Shown: positions 9,521 to 19,663, counted from the first letter of the stretch. The stretch: DNA of 64,000 nt from an uncultured Thiotrichaceae bacterium (GCA_937925855.1 CALAMO010000010.1:211351-275350); one strand, 5' to 3'. The notes: generated by a model not told the origin, from the sequence alone. Numbers and translations are program-made.

Positions 9521-9605
9521 TGATAAGTCTGCTCCCTTAAATGAGTGACCCATACGGCGGGTGGCGAAACTCCCCTTTTTGAGGGAGGTGATTATCATCC
9601 TGTCT
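9521..9605 (+). promoter_or_regulatory. Possible structured 5' leader of the response-regulator gene
   Basis: Within the 353-base gap before the regulator at 9700 there are several short stems: ACCC/GGGT around 9548-9562, CTCCC/GGGAG around 9570-9587, and an alternative partner CTCCC near 9531 for the same GGGAG. Mutually exclusive pairing of that kind is seen in attenuators and riboswitches. No known riboswitch consensus is recognised, so this is only a candidate leader. The rest of 9408-9520 and 9606-9699 shows nothing I can name. Confidence 0.25.
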
Positions 9606-9699
9606 CAGGTATAACAACGGATGTGTTAGCGTGCGCGCTATTGACCCCGCGCGAACTGTTATGCGCGCCTGCTCCAGCTTCTAAATCGGAATAACAACC

Positions 9700-10671
9700 A
9701 TGCAAACCCTAGCGCCCCATAAAATCTACAACGTGTTTCTGGTGGAAGACGACAATGGCACCTTGCAGCGCTTAGCAGAGGTGGTGCGCGATGAACCCCA
9801 CCTTGAACTGATGGGTATGGCGATGAATTTTTCTGATGCTAGTGCTTGGCTGGCGCGCAATTCGCCCGATGTACTGTTGACAGATCTGGGCTTACCCGAT
9901 GGGCACGGCCAGCAGCTCATTAGGCAGACGCGGGCGCAGCATGAGCACGCCGAAATTATGGTGGTGTCGCGCTTTGGTGATGAAAATAGCGTGGTTGAAG
10001 CGATTAAAGCCGGGGCCGGTGGTTACTTGTTGAAAGATGAGTCGCATGCACACATCGCAGACAGTATTAGTCAGTTATTGCAGGGCGGGTCGCCTATTAG
10101 TCCGGCCATTGCGCGCTATATTTTGGATTTTTTTAAGAATGATGAAATTTCAGCGAGCCATGCCGACGCGGTTGAAGATGACCCGGAGGTTGCGTTGACC
10201 CCGAAAGAAAAAATGGTGCTACAGTACATTTCTCGCGGCTACTCCAATAAAGAAATCGCACGTTCGCTGGAAATTTCGCCGCACACGGTGGCCTCCCACA
10301 TCAAGCGCATCTACCGCAAACTAGAAGTCAATTCGCGCAACGAGGCGGTGTTTGAAGGCTGGCGCATGGGGCAGCTCAGTATCCGACAATCGGCCCCATC
10401 CGTGAGCCATGGCAATAAAGATGCGCAGCAGGTGGCTGAGGCCTTATTAGCGGGTGGGAAACGCTGTGTCGACGTGATGGACGTGCTACAGCTGGCTTAT
10501 CAGTTCGATGTGGTCGCTGTGATGCGGGCGATGCGGCAGGCCGGTCAACCCGCTGACGAAATCTTCAGTGCCGCAAAAACCTGTTTCTCACTGGAAGATA
10601 AGCAGCTGGTTGAGGCGATGTTAAGCGTTGGCTTTTCGCACGAAGAAGCCTTGCAGGCGATGTTGGGATGA
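9700..10671 (+). CDS. NarL/FixJ-type response regulator with a novel C-terminal extension
   Basis: 323-aa cytoplasmic two-component regulator. Residues ~8-125 are a receiver domain: acidic pocket 'VEDD', phospho-acceptor Asp in 'LLTDLGLPDGHG' and conserved Lys in 'GYLLKDES'. Residues ~165-230 are a LuxR-type helix-turn-helix ('LTPKEKMVLQYISRGYSNKEIARS', continuing 'PHTVASHIKRIYRKL'). About 95 residues follow the DNA-binding domain, in an unusual helical region containing 'VAEALLAGGKRCVDVMDVL' and ending 'FSHEEALQAML'; normal NarL proteins stop soon after the HTH. The stop overlaps the start of the sensor kinase by four bases, so the two form a pair. Targets are unknown; the exported-protein genes downstream are candidates. 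Confidence 0.9.
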   Translation: MQTLAPHKIYNVFLVEDDNGTLQRLAEVVRDEPHLELMGMAMNFSDASAWLARNSPDVLLTDLGLPDGHGQQLIRQTRAQHEHAEIMVVSRFGDENSVVEAIKAGAGGYLLKDESHAHIADSISQLLQGGSPISPAIARYILDFFKNDEISASHADAVEDDPEVALTPKEKMVLQYISRGYSNKEIARSLEISPHTVASHIKRIYRKLEVNSRNEAVFEGWRMGQLSIRQSAPSVSHGNKDAQQVAEALLAGGKRCVDVMDVLQLAYQFDVVAVMRAMRQAGQPADEIFSAAKTCFSLEDKQLVEAMLSVGFSHEEALQAMLG

Positions 10672-12734
10672 TACGTGCCGCTTACTTGAGCAGGCCGTGG
10701 CGGCTTTTGACTGAAACCAAAATTTTCAGCCTCAGCCTGGGCGTGGTTTTGCTACTGGTCGCGTTGTTTTTAGTTTGGCAGATCAGCACTGTGAAGTTTG
10801 AACCGTTTGACGGCAGTATTCGATTGACTGAGGCGGAACTGCGTACGGCGTTGGCCCCTGATCGCTGTTTGAACCCGATTCGGGATCGAGTTGTGAATGA
10901 CAACCTGCAAATCAGCTATCAGAGCGAGGTGTGGCGCTGCATTACGGCGCTGCAACAGGCTAATACTGGCATGGCCCGAACGGTGACGCTGCCGCATGAA
11001 TGGCGCAGCGATCCGCTGTTAACGCAGGAGCAGCAGGGTTATCAGCCGCCAGTCGATCAAGCCGGGACCGGTACCGGCGTGCTGTATACCAGCCTGTTTG
11101 AGGTGGAGTATTTGCCGCCGTCAGAAGATGGTGGGCTTGGTCTGTGGGGCTTGGCGCTGACCGGAGCTGGGCATAATGTGATGGCGTTTTTGAATGGCAA
11201 AATGCTAGGCCAGGGCGGTAACTTGGGCGCGCCGTATGCACGTAATCATGCCCGCCCCATGCTGTTTGCCATTCCCGATGAGTTATTAGTTGAGGGCCGC
11301 AATCAGTTTGACCTTTATGTGGTGTCTGAAACGCCTGCCGAAGGCTTTTTAGGTCACGCCCATATTGGCCCGGCCCACATGCTGACTGATGCCCACCATT
11401 TTTATCACTCCGTGCGTTTTGTGACGCCGCAGGTGATTAGCCTCAGCATGCTGTTGCTCAGCGGTTTGATGTGCCTGCTGTGGTCCTATCGTCGCCAGGA
11501 TGTGGAATATTTATTGCTGGGTCTGATGAGCTTTTTCTGGTCGCTGCATACGCTGGATCAGTTTGTGGTTTACCTGCCTGTCTCTACCCAGTTGTGGAGC
11601 TGGTTAATGGCGGTAAGTTTTGGGGCGCTGATTGCCTGTAGCATTCTGTTTATCCATCGTTTTTTAGGGCAGCAACGGGCTCGCCTCGAACGCCGCTTAC
11701 TCCTAACGCTGTTGCTGTTCGTCGGGCTGCTTTGGCTGTTGCCTGCGACTTGGTTTCAGGGCGTCGTGCAGTACGTTTGGAATCCGCTGCTGTTGCTGGG
11801 GGCGTTTTATGTGGCGATGCGCGCCATTATGCAAACCTTGGATGAGCCTAATGTGGAGCTGTATGCACTGACCCTGGCGGTGACAGTGATGTTTCTTCTG
11901 GCTTGCCATGATCAGATGCTGCTGTCCGGTTGGCTGCCGGTGTATAAGGGCAAACTGTTGCACTATGGCGCGCCTTTTCTGCTGCTGGCGTTTAGCTGGA
12001 TACTATTGCGCCGTTTTGTGCATTCTTTGCGCGCTGCTGAACAGCTCAACCTTGAGCTGCGTCAGTTTAATCAGGCGCTGGAAGATCGCGTCGCGGAAAA
12101 AAGTCAACGTATTGCCAAAAGTTATGAAATGATTCGTGAGTTTGGGCAAGAGCGAGTGGTGCAGCAGGAGCGTTCGCGCATCATGCGCGATATGCACGAT
12201 GGTATCGGTGTCTATTTGACCAGTATGCTGCGTCAGCTGGAATTTGATCCGCCGGATCGGCAGCATCTGCGCGATTCAGCCCATAATGCGTTGAATGACC
12301 TGCGTTTAATGATCGACTCGCTCGGTAATGCCAGCACCGATTTGCCAGCGATGTTGGGCATGTTTCGCACCCGAATTACGTCACTGCTAGAAGCCTGTCA
12401 GGTTGAACTAGTCTGGAATGTGGGTGATTTGCCGCCCGTGGTGGACTTTGGCCCAGAGCGAGCTTTGAACCTTCTGCGGATTTTGCAGGAGGCGATTACT
12501 AATGCGTTGAAGCATTCTTCGGCAAGTCGTATCGTTTTATCGGCTTTGGCTGAAACATCTGCGCAAGAAAACAGTCCAGTGATGATAAGGATAAAAGATA
12601 ATGGCACCGGTTTTGTGCCGCAGGACTTGCCGGGTAACGGACTAAAAAATATGGCGCACCGCGCGCACAAGATTAACGCCAAATTTGCACTTGAGAGCAG
12701 TGATCAGGGCACGACCATCACTGTGACCCTATAA
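10668..12734 (+). CDS. Membrane sensor histidine kinase, HisKA_3 (NarX/DegS) class
   Basis: 688-aa integral-membrane kinase paired with the preceding regulator (ATGA overlap). One N-terminal membrane helix (~20-40) leads to a large periplasmic region (~45-250) with a carbohydrate-binding-like beta sandwich ('GLALTGAGHNVMAFLNGKML'). Seven or so further helices at ~255-450 resemble a 7TM-DISM sensor. A short coiled coil precedes the dimerisation box 'QERSRIMRDMHDGIG', whose His is the phosphorylation site. The HATPase_c domain has the N box 'LRILQEAITNALKHS' and 'IRIKDNGTGF'. It would phosphorylate the regulator at 9700 in response to an extracytoplasmic or membrane signal that the sequence does not reveal. 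Confidence 0.92.
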   Translation: MIRAAYLSRPWRLLTETKIFSLSLGVVLLLVALFLVWQISTVKFEPFDGSIRLTEAELRTALAPDRCLNPIRDRVVNDNLQISYQSEVWRCITALQQANTGMARTVTLPHEWRSDPLLTQEQQGYQPPVDQAGTGTGVLYTSLFEVEYLPPSEDGGLGLWGLALTGAGHNVMAFLNGKMLGQGGNLGAPYARNHARPMLFAIPDELLVEGRNQFDLYVVSETPAEGFLGHAHIGPAHMLTDAHHFYHSVRFVTPQVISLSMLLLSGLMCLLWSYRRQDVEYLLLGLMSFFWSLHTLDQFVVYLPVSTQLWSWLMAVSFGALIACSILFIHRFLGQQRARLERRLLLTLLLFVGLLWLLPATWFQGVVQYVWNPLLLLGAFYVAMRAIMQTLDEPNVELYALTLAVTVMFLLACHDQMLLSGWLPVYKGKLLHYGAPFLLLAFSWILLRRFVHSLRAAEQLNLELRQFNQALEDRVAEKSQRIAKSYEMIREFGQERVVQQERSRIMRDMHDGIGVYLTSMLRQLEFDPPDRQHLRDSAHNALNDLRLMIDSLGNASTDLPAMLGMFRTRITSLLEACQVELVWNVGDLPPVVDFGPERALNLLRILQEAITNALKHSSASRIVLSALAETSAQENSPVMIRIKDNGTGFVPQDLPGNGLKNMAHRAHKINAKFALESSDQGTTITVTL

Positions 12735-12753
12735 ACCAATATCAGAGGATGTT

Positions 12754-13149
12754 ATGTCATTAATTCAGTTGAAACAGCTAAAAAAGCGGATATTGCTGCT
12801 GTCTCTGCTACTGTTGATAGTGGTGGGGCACAGCGCTTATGCGGCAAGCAAGTCGACTTATACCGACTTACGGCAGCACGGTGCCAGCTCGGGTGGCAAA
12901 GGGCGGGATGTGATTACCCTGAGCAAGCTAACGGATGTGGCAGCACCGGCCTGTGCGGTATTTGCTGATGCTAGTGTCGAATACCGCAAGCAACGCTTTG
13001 GTGAGGCGAAAATTGATAAAAAACCGGCTAAGGGCTGTAACCCGGCGCAACAGCTTTGCACCCTTACGGTTAATTGGCGGCACGCCCCAGCGGGTCGCCT
13101 TAACTATCAGCTTAGAGTGAAGTGGGATATTAAAAAATCGGGTTGCTAG
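12754..13149 (+). CDS. Small exported protein of unknown function
   Basis: 131-aa protein with a basic N-terminus, a long leucine-rich signal sequence and an AYAA cleavage site near residue 30. The mature part is basic and holds four cysteines (APAC, KGC, QLC and the final C), which could form two disulphides in the periplasm. I do not recognise a family. It starts 19 bases after the sensor kinase and is followed at once by the autotransporter gene, so it may belong to the same transcript. Its ribosome site, AGAGGA, is well placed. Confidence 0.7.
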   Translation: MSLIQLKQLKKRILLLSLLLLIVVGHSAYAASKSTYTDLRQHGASSGGKGRDVITLSKLTDVAAPACAVFADASVEYRKQRFGEAKIDKKPAKGCNPAQQLCTLTVNWRHAPAGRLNYQLRVKWDIKKSGC

Positions 13150-13206
13150 TAACCTGGAGGCCCGCAGTGTGCGGTGAAATTTAAGATAAGGCAGGTGAGT
13201 GTCACG

Positions 13207-14106
13207 ATGAAATTTTGTATACATAAGTTCAGGCCCGTGTTGGGTCAAGCGCCACGGGTGGCAACGGCCTCTATTTGTTCATGCGTCCTACTTGGTGCGC
13301 TGTGGCCCGCAGCGGTGTCGCAGGCGACTACCTTGGCGGGTGCCGCAGCGGCCGATGCCAATAGTGTTGCGATTGGCCCCGATGCGCGCGCGGAAGGTAA
13401 TGATGCTATTGCCTTAGGCAATAATAGCTTTACCTTCGCGCCTTTCTCGGTGGCGGTCGGTTCAACGACGAATGCCAATTCCTTACAGACCACAGCGTTG
13501 GGCGCATCTGCATTGGCAGATCAGCCGCAGGCGACGGCGCTGGGCAGCTTTGCGCAGGCGTTTGGGCCCTCAGCCCTGGCAGTTGGCAGTAATGCACAGG
13601 TCGAAGATGTGCGTAATGCGAGCGCTATGGGGGCTGATTCACTGGTGGAATCAGATGGCGGTACGGCGTTGGGTGCACAATCCGAGGTGGTTGCGGATGC
13701 TGAAAATGCGGTGGCACTAGGCAGTCAATCGCTGGCCGATCAGGCGAATACCGTGTCGGTGGGTAACCGTGAGACGGGTCTGACCCGCCGTATCACTAAT
13801 GTGGCACAGGCAGTCGAAGATTCTGATGCGGTTAATTTTGCGCAGTTTAAAGATGGCTTAAGCGGGGTGCGCCATGATGCGTTTGCCGGTATTGCTGCGG
13901 CTGCAGCCTTTAATCCAGCGATACCATCAGCGCCCGGTAAAACGGCGGTCAGCCTGGGAGCGGCGACTTATCGCGGTCAGCAGGCGGTGTCAGTTTCGTT
14001 TGCGCGTCGTTTACCGGGCAGCGCGAATGCCGCATTTAACGGTGGGGTGGCGTTTGATAGCAGTAACCATGCGTTGGGGAAGGTGGGTATCGCCTGGGAA
14101 TTTTGA
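13207..14106 (+). CDS. Short trimeric autotransporter (YadA-like head plus anchor)
   Basis: About 299 aa from the ATG at 13207, preceded by AGGTGAG; an in-frame GTG at 13174 is possible but less likely. The signal sequence ends near 'SQATTLAGA'. Residues ~55-200 carry many 14-15-residue YadA head repeats, seen as 'SVAIGPDARAEGNDAIALG', 'TALGASALA', 'SALAVGSNAQ' and 'AVALGSQSLAD'. A neck-like 'RRITNVAQAVEDSDAVNFAQ' follows. The last ~70 residues fit the YadA membrane anchor, ending in an aromatic residue (GKVGIAWEF). There is almost no stalk, so this is a compact trimeric adhesin on the outer membrane. Its position downstream of a two-component pair suggests regulated expression. Confidence 0.88.
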   Translation: MKFCIHKFRPVLGQAPRVATASICSCVLLGALWPAAVSQATTLAGAAAADANSVAIGPDARAEGNDAIALGNNSFTFAPFSVAVGSTTNANSLQTTALGASALADQPQATALGSFAQAFGPSALAVGSNAQVEDVRNASAMGADSLVESDGGTALGAQSEVVADAENAVALGSQSLADQANTVSVGNRETGLTRRITNVAQAVEDSDAVNFAQFKDGLSGVRHDAFAGIAAAAAFNPAIPSAPGKTAVSLGAATYRGQQAVSVSFARRLPGSANAAFNGGVAFDSSNHALGKVGIAWEF

Positions 14107-14258
14107 AGGTGCTTATGCTGACGGTAACAGCGGCCGGTTTTGCTTCTATTGCGGCGTGCATTTGCAAGGTCTGACAACGGATTGCCTGTCGGGGGTTTTG
14201 CTTGTGTTTAAGCATGGTGGTTAGTACTATGCGACAAACCGGTATTTGGGAGAAATTT

Positions 14259-15134
14259 ATGTTTCGCGGCAGCATGGTGGCACTAATCACACCGATGATG
14301 GCGGATGGCTCGATTGATGAGCCAGCCTTAGAAGCCTTAGTGGGTTTTCATATTGACAACGGTACGGATGCCATCGTGGCAATGGGTACCACCGGTGAGT
14401 CTGCAACACTGTCACACAGTGAGCATCGCCACGTTGTCAAACGGGTGATTGAGGTAGCGGGCGGCCAGCTCCCCATTATCGCTGGCACCGGTTCTAACAG
14501 TACCGCAGAGGCGATCCAACTGACGCAGGCCGCACTAGAAGACGGCGCGGATGCCGCACTTTTGGTCGCGCCGTACTATAATAAGCCTACGCAAGAAGGT
14601 TTGTACCAGCATTACAAGGCGCTGGCGGAACAAGTCGCTATTCCACAGATACTCTACAATGTGCCGGGGCGTACGGCCTGTGATATTTTGCCGGAAACAG
14701 TTGAACGTTTAGCGCAAATAGGCAATATTGTGGGTATAAAAGATGCCACCGGCAGCGTAGAACGTGCCAGTGAGATTATCGCCCGTTGCGGTGAGGCGAT
14801 AGAAGTTTACAGCGGCGAAGATCCGGCAACGCTGGAAATTATGCTGGCGGGTGGTCATGGGACGATCTCGGTAACGGCTAATGTGGCGCCACGTTTGATG
14901 CACGAGATGTGTGCCGCAGCGCTGGCTGGAGACCGCGCCACCGCTACCCGGATTAATGACCAGCTGATTCCGCTGCATCGGGCTTTGTTTCTTGAGCCAA
15001 ACCCGACACCTGCGAAATGGGCGCTGCACAAAATGGGTTACGGTAGCGAGGGAATACGTCTGCCGTTATTGCCGCTGTCTGACGCGGTTCGGCCAGAAGT
15101 GCTGGATGCTATGAAGGTCGCCGACGTTGTGTAA
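14259..15134 (+). CDS. dapA: 4-hydroxy-tetrahydrodipicolinate synthase
   Basis: 291-aa enzyme that condenses pyruvate with aspartate semialdehyde in lysine and meso-diaminopimelate synthesis. The TIM-barrel motifs are all visible: 'MGTTGESATL', 'AGTGSN', 'PYYNKPTQEGLYQHY', 'ILYNVPGRTACD' with the catalytic Tyr and Arg, and the Schiff-base Lys in 'GIKDATG'. The start is set at 14259 because GGGAG lies six bases upstream and the family begins MFxGSxVAL; an in-frame ATG at 14202 would add 19 unrelated residues. It is followed 26 bases later by bamC, the classical dapA-nlpB(dapX) order. Confidence 0.97.
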   Translation: MFRGSMVALITPMMADGSIDEPALEALVGFHIDNGTDAIVAMGTTGESATLSHSEHRHVVKRVIEVAGGQLPIIAGTGSNSTAEAIQLTQAALEDGADAALLVAPYYNKPTQEGLYQHYKALAEQVAIPQILYNVPGRTACDILPETVERLAQIGNIVGIKDATGSVERASEIIARCGEAIEVYSGEDPATLEIMLAGGHGTISVTANVAPRLMHEMCAAALAGDRATATRINDQLIPLHRALFLEPNPTPAKWALHKMGYGSEGIRLPLLPLSDAVRPEVLDAMKVADVV

Positions 15135-15160
15135 ACTTACACCTTAACCTACGGAATATA

Positions 15161-15877
15161 ATGATGATGCCCGATTTCAAGCCTAAAGCCCTTCACGTCG
15201 CCCTGGTGCTTTGCAGCACGCTGGTTCTGTCTGGTTGTTCAATGCCTAGCTTTATGAAAATGGACGCGATTGACGATACTGTGGATTATCGTCAATCTGC
15301 CAAACCCATCAGCGCACTGGCGATTCCACCCGGTTTAAGTAATCCAGATTTTGACGCGACTTATGCCGCGCAACAGGGGAATAACGCTGGGGCGGCGGCA
15401 GCGGTGAGTACCGCTACTGGCACTTCGCTTGGGGCGGCGTTAATGGCGCAAAGTTCAACCGATGGCCAAGCGCAGACCCGTGTCGCGGCGGCTCCGAAGA
15501 CGGCTAAGACGATGGCACCGTCGACGACCAGCAGTGGTTCACAGCTGCCACAGGTGGCGATGATTAAGCTGAAAGGTGGCGAGCCTGCGCTGGCGATTAA
15601 TGCGCCCTACGCGGTGGCGTGGAAGCTGCTTGCACCTATGCTCGCAGACGTCGGTTTCGAAGTCGGTAAACAACAGCCTAACCAAGGTATCATCACCACA
15701 ACCTTTAAGGGTGCAGCGACGACCAATTTAAGCAATGGGCAAAGCTATCTGATCCTGCTGGCTGAAAATGCCTCGAAGCAGAGTTTTATCGGGGTGGCGG
15801 ATGCCAACGGCAAACCTGAAACAGAGGCGGTGGCAAATGCCGCGTTGACCTTAATCAAGGCGGCGTTTGAAAAATAA
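15161..15877 (+). CDS. bamC: Outer-membrane assembly lipoprotein BamC (NlpB)
   Basis: 238-aa lipoprotein with a signal sequence and lipobox ('LVLSGC'). The N-terminal motif 'DAIDDTVDYRQSAKPISALAIPPGL' is the unstructured BamC segment that contacts BamD, and 'NAPYAVAWKLLAPMLADVGFEV' matches the start of a helix-grip domain. It is about 100 residues shorter than the E. coli protein and seems to carry one helix-grip domain, not two. Three consecutive ATGs allow starts at 15161, 15164 or 15167. It acts in the BAM complex at the inner face of the outer membrane. It lies between dapA and a metallo-hydrolase gene on the same strand. Confidence 0.85.
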   Translation: MMMPDFKPKALHVALVLCSTLVLSGCSMPSFMKMDAIDDTVDYRQSAKPISALAIPPGLSNPDFDATYAAQQGNNAGAAAAVSTATGTSLGAALMAQSSTDGQAQTRVAAAPKTAKTMAPSTTSSGSQLPQVAMIKLKGGEPALAINAPYAVAWKLLAPMLADVGFEVGKQQPNQGIITTTFKGAATTNLSNGQSYLILLAENASKQSFIGVADANGKPETEAVANAALTLIKAAFEK

Positions 15878-15882
15878 TAACG

Positions 15883-16647
15883 ATGCTGCGCTTTGCATCA
15901 TTGGGCAGTGGCAGTAAGGGCAATGCCACGCTGGTCGAGTGCGGAAAAACCCGTATCCTAATCGACTGTGGGTTTTCGCTGGCTGAAACAGAACGTCGCT
16001 TAGATCGCCTGAGCTGCCTGCCTGAAAGTCTGGACGCGGTGCTGGTCACGCATGAACATAGCGACCATTGTAATGGCGTAGGCCGCCTGTCGCGACGTCA
16101 CAAAGTACCGGTTTGGCTAACAGTGGGCACGGCCCACATGATGCGCGACACGAAATTTTTCCGCCAGCATTACATTAATATCAATAAACCGTTTGAAATT
16201 GCAGACCTGCATATTACGCCGTATCCGGTGCCGCATGATGCCCGCGAACCTTGCCAATTTATCTTTTCCGACGGGCAAGCCCGCCTCGGTTTATTGACCG
16301 ATTCGGGCAGCTATACTCCTCATATGCTGGGCCTGCTCCAGGGTTTGGATGGCCTGTTGCTGGAGTGTAATTATGATGCGCATATGCTGGCAGTGGGGCC
16401 TTATCCCCCCAAGCTGAAATCGAGAGTGGGCGGTAAGTATGGCCACATGGATAATCAGCAGGCCGCCGCTTTACTCCAGGCGATCGACCACAGCCGCCTA
16501 CAGCACTTAATTGGCATGCATCTGAGTGAAAAAAATAATTCACCGCAACACGCCCAGCAGGCGTTGTGTGCTGGCCTGGGGTGTGAGCCGCAATGGGCCA
16601 CGCTGGCGACGCAGGAACAGGGCTTTGACTGGCGCGAATTGCGCTAA
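15883..16647 (+). CDS. MBL-fold metallo-hydrolase, YycJ/VicX type
   Basis: 254-aa cytoplasmic metallo-beta-lactamase-fold protein. It begins 'FASLGSGSKGNATLVE' and carries the metal motif 'VTHEHSDHCNGV' (HxHxDH), a distal 'LLTDSG' aspartate, and a late 'GMHLSEKNN' histidine. The family resembles small nucleases and phosphodiesterases (YycJ/WalJ); the substrate here is not known. It starts five bases after bamC, so dapA-bamC-this gene form one operon. Confidence 0.88.
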   Translation: MLRFASLGSGSKGNATLVECGKTRILIDCGFSLAETERRLDRLSCLPESLDAVLVTHEHSDHCNGVGRLSRRHKVPVWLTVGTAHMMRDTKFFRQHYININKPFEIADLHITPYPVPHDAREPCQFIFSDGQARLGLLTDSGSYTPHMLGLLQGLDGLLLECNYDAHMLAVGPYPPKLKSRVGGKYGHMDNQQAAALLQAIDHSRLQHLIGMHLSEKNNSPQHAQQALCAGLGCEPQWATLATQEQGFDWRELR

Positions 16648-16786
16648 AGTCTTCGGTCTACTGCGGGTCGTCTTCTGTGCTTGTGTAGTGAGCACGACGC
16701 GATTACCGAATCTTCTGTAAGGAAATCCCCTCGCTGTGCTAAAGCTGTTAATATCGTCTTTTTCCAGCTAACAGCATCCCCATCGC

Positions 16787-19636
16787 ATGGACAAATATAT
16801 CCGCTTGCGCGGCGCACGCACGCACAACCTTAAAAACATTGATTTGGATCTGCCGCGCGATAAACTGATCGTCATCACCGGCCTGTCCGGCTCCGGCAAG
16901 TCCTCATTGGCATTCGATACCATTTTCGCTGAAGGGCAGCGGCGCTATGTCGAATCGCTGTCAGCCTACGCCCGTCAGTTTCTCTCGGTGATGGATAAGC
17001 CGGATATTGACCATATCGAGGGGTTATCACCGGCGATTTCCATCGAGCAGAAGACCACTTCGCACAATCCGCGTTCGACCGTCGGCACGATCACTGAGAT
17101 TCATGATTACCTGCGTCTGTTATTCGCGCGCGCTGGTACGCCGCGCTGTCCGAATCATCACCTTGATCTAGAAGTGCAAACGGTCAGCCAGATGGTGGAT
17201 CAGGTGCTGGCCTTGACAGAAGGCAGTAAGCTGATGCTATTAGCTCCGGTGGTGCGCGAGCGTAAGGGCGAGCATGTGCAGCTGTTTGAGTCGCTGCGTT
17301 TGCAAGGTTTTCTGCGCGTGCGTATTAATGGTGAGGTCTACGATCTAGATGAGACGCCAAAGCTCGCGCTGCGTAAGAAGCATACGATTGAAGTAGTGGT
17401 TGATCGCTTTAAAGTGCGCCCGGATATGCAGCTGCGGCTGGCAGAGTCGTTTGAAACGGCGCTGAAGCTGGCGAGCGGTTTAGCGCGGATTGTGCCAATG
17501 GCGGATGAAACGCTGGTATTAAATGAGGTGGAAGGCGAGCCGAATGAGCTCTTGTTTTCCGCGAACTATGCCTGTCGCCAGTGCGGTTGGTCATTACAGG
17601 AGTTGGAACCGCGTCTATTTTCATTTAACAGCCCGCTGGGGGCGTGTCCCACTTGTGATGGGTTGGGGGTCAACCAATATTTTGATCCGGCGCGGGTGGT
17701 GCATCATCCCGATAAAAGCCTAGCGGATGGTGCGGTGCGTGGCTGGGATCGACGCAATGCCTATTACTTCCAAATGCTGACTTCATTGGCAGATCATTAT
17801 GATTTCAGTATAGAACAGCCGTGGAATCTGCTGCCCCAGGCCGTGCGTGACGTCATCTTAGAAGGCACGGGGCGTGAGAAGATTGAGTTTACCTATGTCG
17901 GTCAGCGCGGCCAGGTGTATCAGCGGCGTCATGCGTTCGAAGGTGTGTTGAATAATCTGGACCGGCGCTATCGCGAGACGGATTCTAATAATGTCCGTGA
18001 GGAGTTGACGAAGTATTTGGCGACTCGCCCCTGTCCAGATTGCAGTGGTGCACGACTGAATGAGCAGGCCCGTAACGTGTTAATTGCTGAGCGTAATTTG
18101 GCGGAAATCAGTGCGCTGTCTATTGGCGACTCTCATCAGTTCTTTACTGACCTCAAGCTTAGTGGAAAACAGGGAGAGATCGCGCGCCAGATTAACCGTG
18201 AAATTGTACAACGGCTGGAATTTCTGGTGAATGTGGGGCTGGATTATCTCAGTTTAAGCCGAAGTGCAGAGACCCTGTCTGGCGGGGAGGCGCAGCGCAT
18301 CCGGCTAGCTTCGCAGATTGGGGCTGGATTAGTTGGGGTGATGTATGTGTTGGACGAGCCGTCGATTGGGCTACACCAACGTGATAATGAGCGTCTGTTA
18401 AAAACGCTGACGCGACTGCGCGACCTGGGTAATACCGTGATTGTAGTGGAGCATGATGAGGATGCGGTGCGCTCCGCTGACTATGTGATTGATATAGGGC
18501 CGGGTGCTGGCGTACATGGCGGGCAGATCACCGCCCAGGGCACGCCACAAGAGGTGGCACAGGCGGAGGCCTCGGTGACCGGACAGTTTTTGTCGGGCGT
18601 GCGTGCCATTCCGCTGCCGCAGCAGCGCACACCGATTAATAAAAAGCGTCAGATTAAACTGAAGGGCGCCACCGGCAATAACTTACAGAATGTGAGCCTA
18701 GCGATTCCACTTGGGGTGTTGACCTGTATCACCGGTGTGTCAGGTTCGGGTAAATCAACGCTGATTAATCGCACGCTATATCCTTATATTGCGCGCTACT
18801 TGCACGATAGTAATATTGAGGCCGCACCAGTCGCTAAAGTCGAAGGGCTGGAGCAGATCGATAAGATCATTGATATAGATCAAAGCCCGATTGGGCGTAC
18901 GCCGCGCTCCAATCCGGCGACGTATACCGGCGTGTTTACTCCGGTGCGTGAGATGTTTGCGGCGACGCAGGAGGCCCGCTCGCGGGGTTATCAGCCCGGC
19001 CGCTTTTCCTTTAATGTGAAAGGCGGGCGCTGTGAAGCCTGCTCCGGCGATGGGGTGATTAAGGTCGAGATGCACTTCCTGCCGGATGTGTATGTGACCT
19101 GCGAGGTCTGTGAGGGCAAGCGCTATAACCGTGAGACGCTGGATATTCGGTTTAAGGGTAAGAATATCAGTGAAGTCCTGGCGATGACAGTGGAAGATGC
19201 CTGCGAGTTTTTCTCAGCGGTACCCGCGATTTATGCCAAGCTGAAAACGCTGATGGAGGTTGGGCTGTCTTATATTACGCTGGGACAGAATGCCACTACG
19301 CTGTCTGGTGGCGAGGCACAGCGGGTCAAGCTGGCGAAAGAACTATCAAAGCGCAGCACCGGGAAAACAATGTATATTCTGGATGAACCGACTACGGGCC
19401 TGCACTTCCATGATGTCGACCAGCTGCTTAAAGTACTGCATCGTCTGCGCGATGGCGGTAATACCGTGGTGGTGATTGAGCATAATTTGGATGTGATTAA
19501 AACGGCAGATTGGGTGGTGGATCTTGGGCCAGAAGGCGGCAATCGCGGTGGGCAGATTATCGCGACCGGCACACCGGAACAGGTGGCGAAGGTGGCGGAG
19601 TCGTTTACCGGCCAGTTCCTGGGGCGGATGCTTTAA
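16787..19636 (+). CDS. uvrA: Excinuclease ABC subunit A
   Basis: 949-aa DNA-damage recognition ATPase of nucleotide excision repair, working with UvrB and UvrC. Two ABC ATPase halves are complete: Walker A '[15 protein letters not shown]' and '[15 protein letters not shown]', and two 'LSGGEAQR' signatures each followed by an 'LDEP' Walker B. Zinc fingers are present ('CRQCGW...CPTCDG' and 'CEACSGDG...[10 protein letters not shown]'). Length matches the family norm (~940). No LexA box is obvious in the short upstream region. A GC-rich hairpin follows the stop. Confidence 0.98.
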   Translation: MDKYIRLRGARTHNLKNIDLDLPRDKLIVITGLSGSGKSSLAFDTIFAEGQRRYVESLSAYARQFLSVMDKPDIDHIEGLSPAISIEQKTTSHNPRSTVGTITEIHDYLRLLFARAGTPRCPNHHLDLEVQTVSQMVDQVLALTEGSKLMLLAPVVRERKGEHVQLFESLRLQGFLRVRINGEVYDLDETPKLALRKKHTIEVVVDRFKVRPDMQLRLAESFETALKLASGLARIVPMADETLVLNEVEGEPNELLFSANYACRQCGWSLQELEPRLFSFNSPLGACPTCDGLGVNQYFDPARVVHHPDKSLADGAVRGWDRRNAYYFQMLTSLADHYDFSIEQPWNLLPQAVRDVILEGTGREKIEFTYVGQRGQVYQRRHAFEGVLNNLDRRYRETDSNNVREELTKYLATRPCPDCSGARLNEQARNVLIAERNLAEISALSIGDSHQFFTDLKLSGKQGEIARQINREIVQRLEFLVNVGLDYLSLSRSAETLSGGEAQRIRLASQIGAGLVGVMYVLDEPSIGLHQRDNERLLKTLTRLRDLGNTVIVVEHDEDAVRSADYVIDIGPGAGVHGGQITAQGTPQEVAQAEASVTGQFLSGVRAIPLPQQRTPINKKRQIKLKGATGNNLQNVSLAIPLGVLTCITGVSGSGKSTLINRTLYPYIARYLHDSNIEAAPVAKVEGLEQIDKIIDIDQSPIGRTPRSNPATYTGVFTPVREMFAATQEARSRGYQPGRFSFNVKGGRCEACSGDGVIKVEMHFLPDVYVTCEVCEGKRYNRETLDIRFKGKNISEVLAMTVEDACEFFSAVPAIYAKLKTLMEVGLSYITLGQNATTLSGGEAQRVKLAKELSKRSTGKTMYILDEPTTGLHFHDVDQLLKVLHRLRDGGNTVVVIEHNLDVIKTADWVVDLGPEGGNRGGQIIATGTPEQVAKVAESFTGQFLGRML

Positions 19637-19663
19637 GTAAACGATGGATTGACGTTGGCGCGT

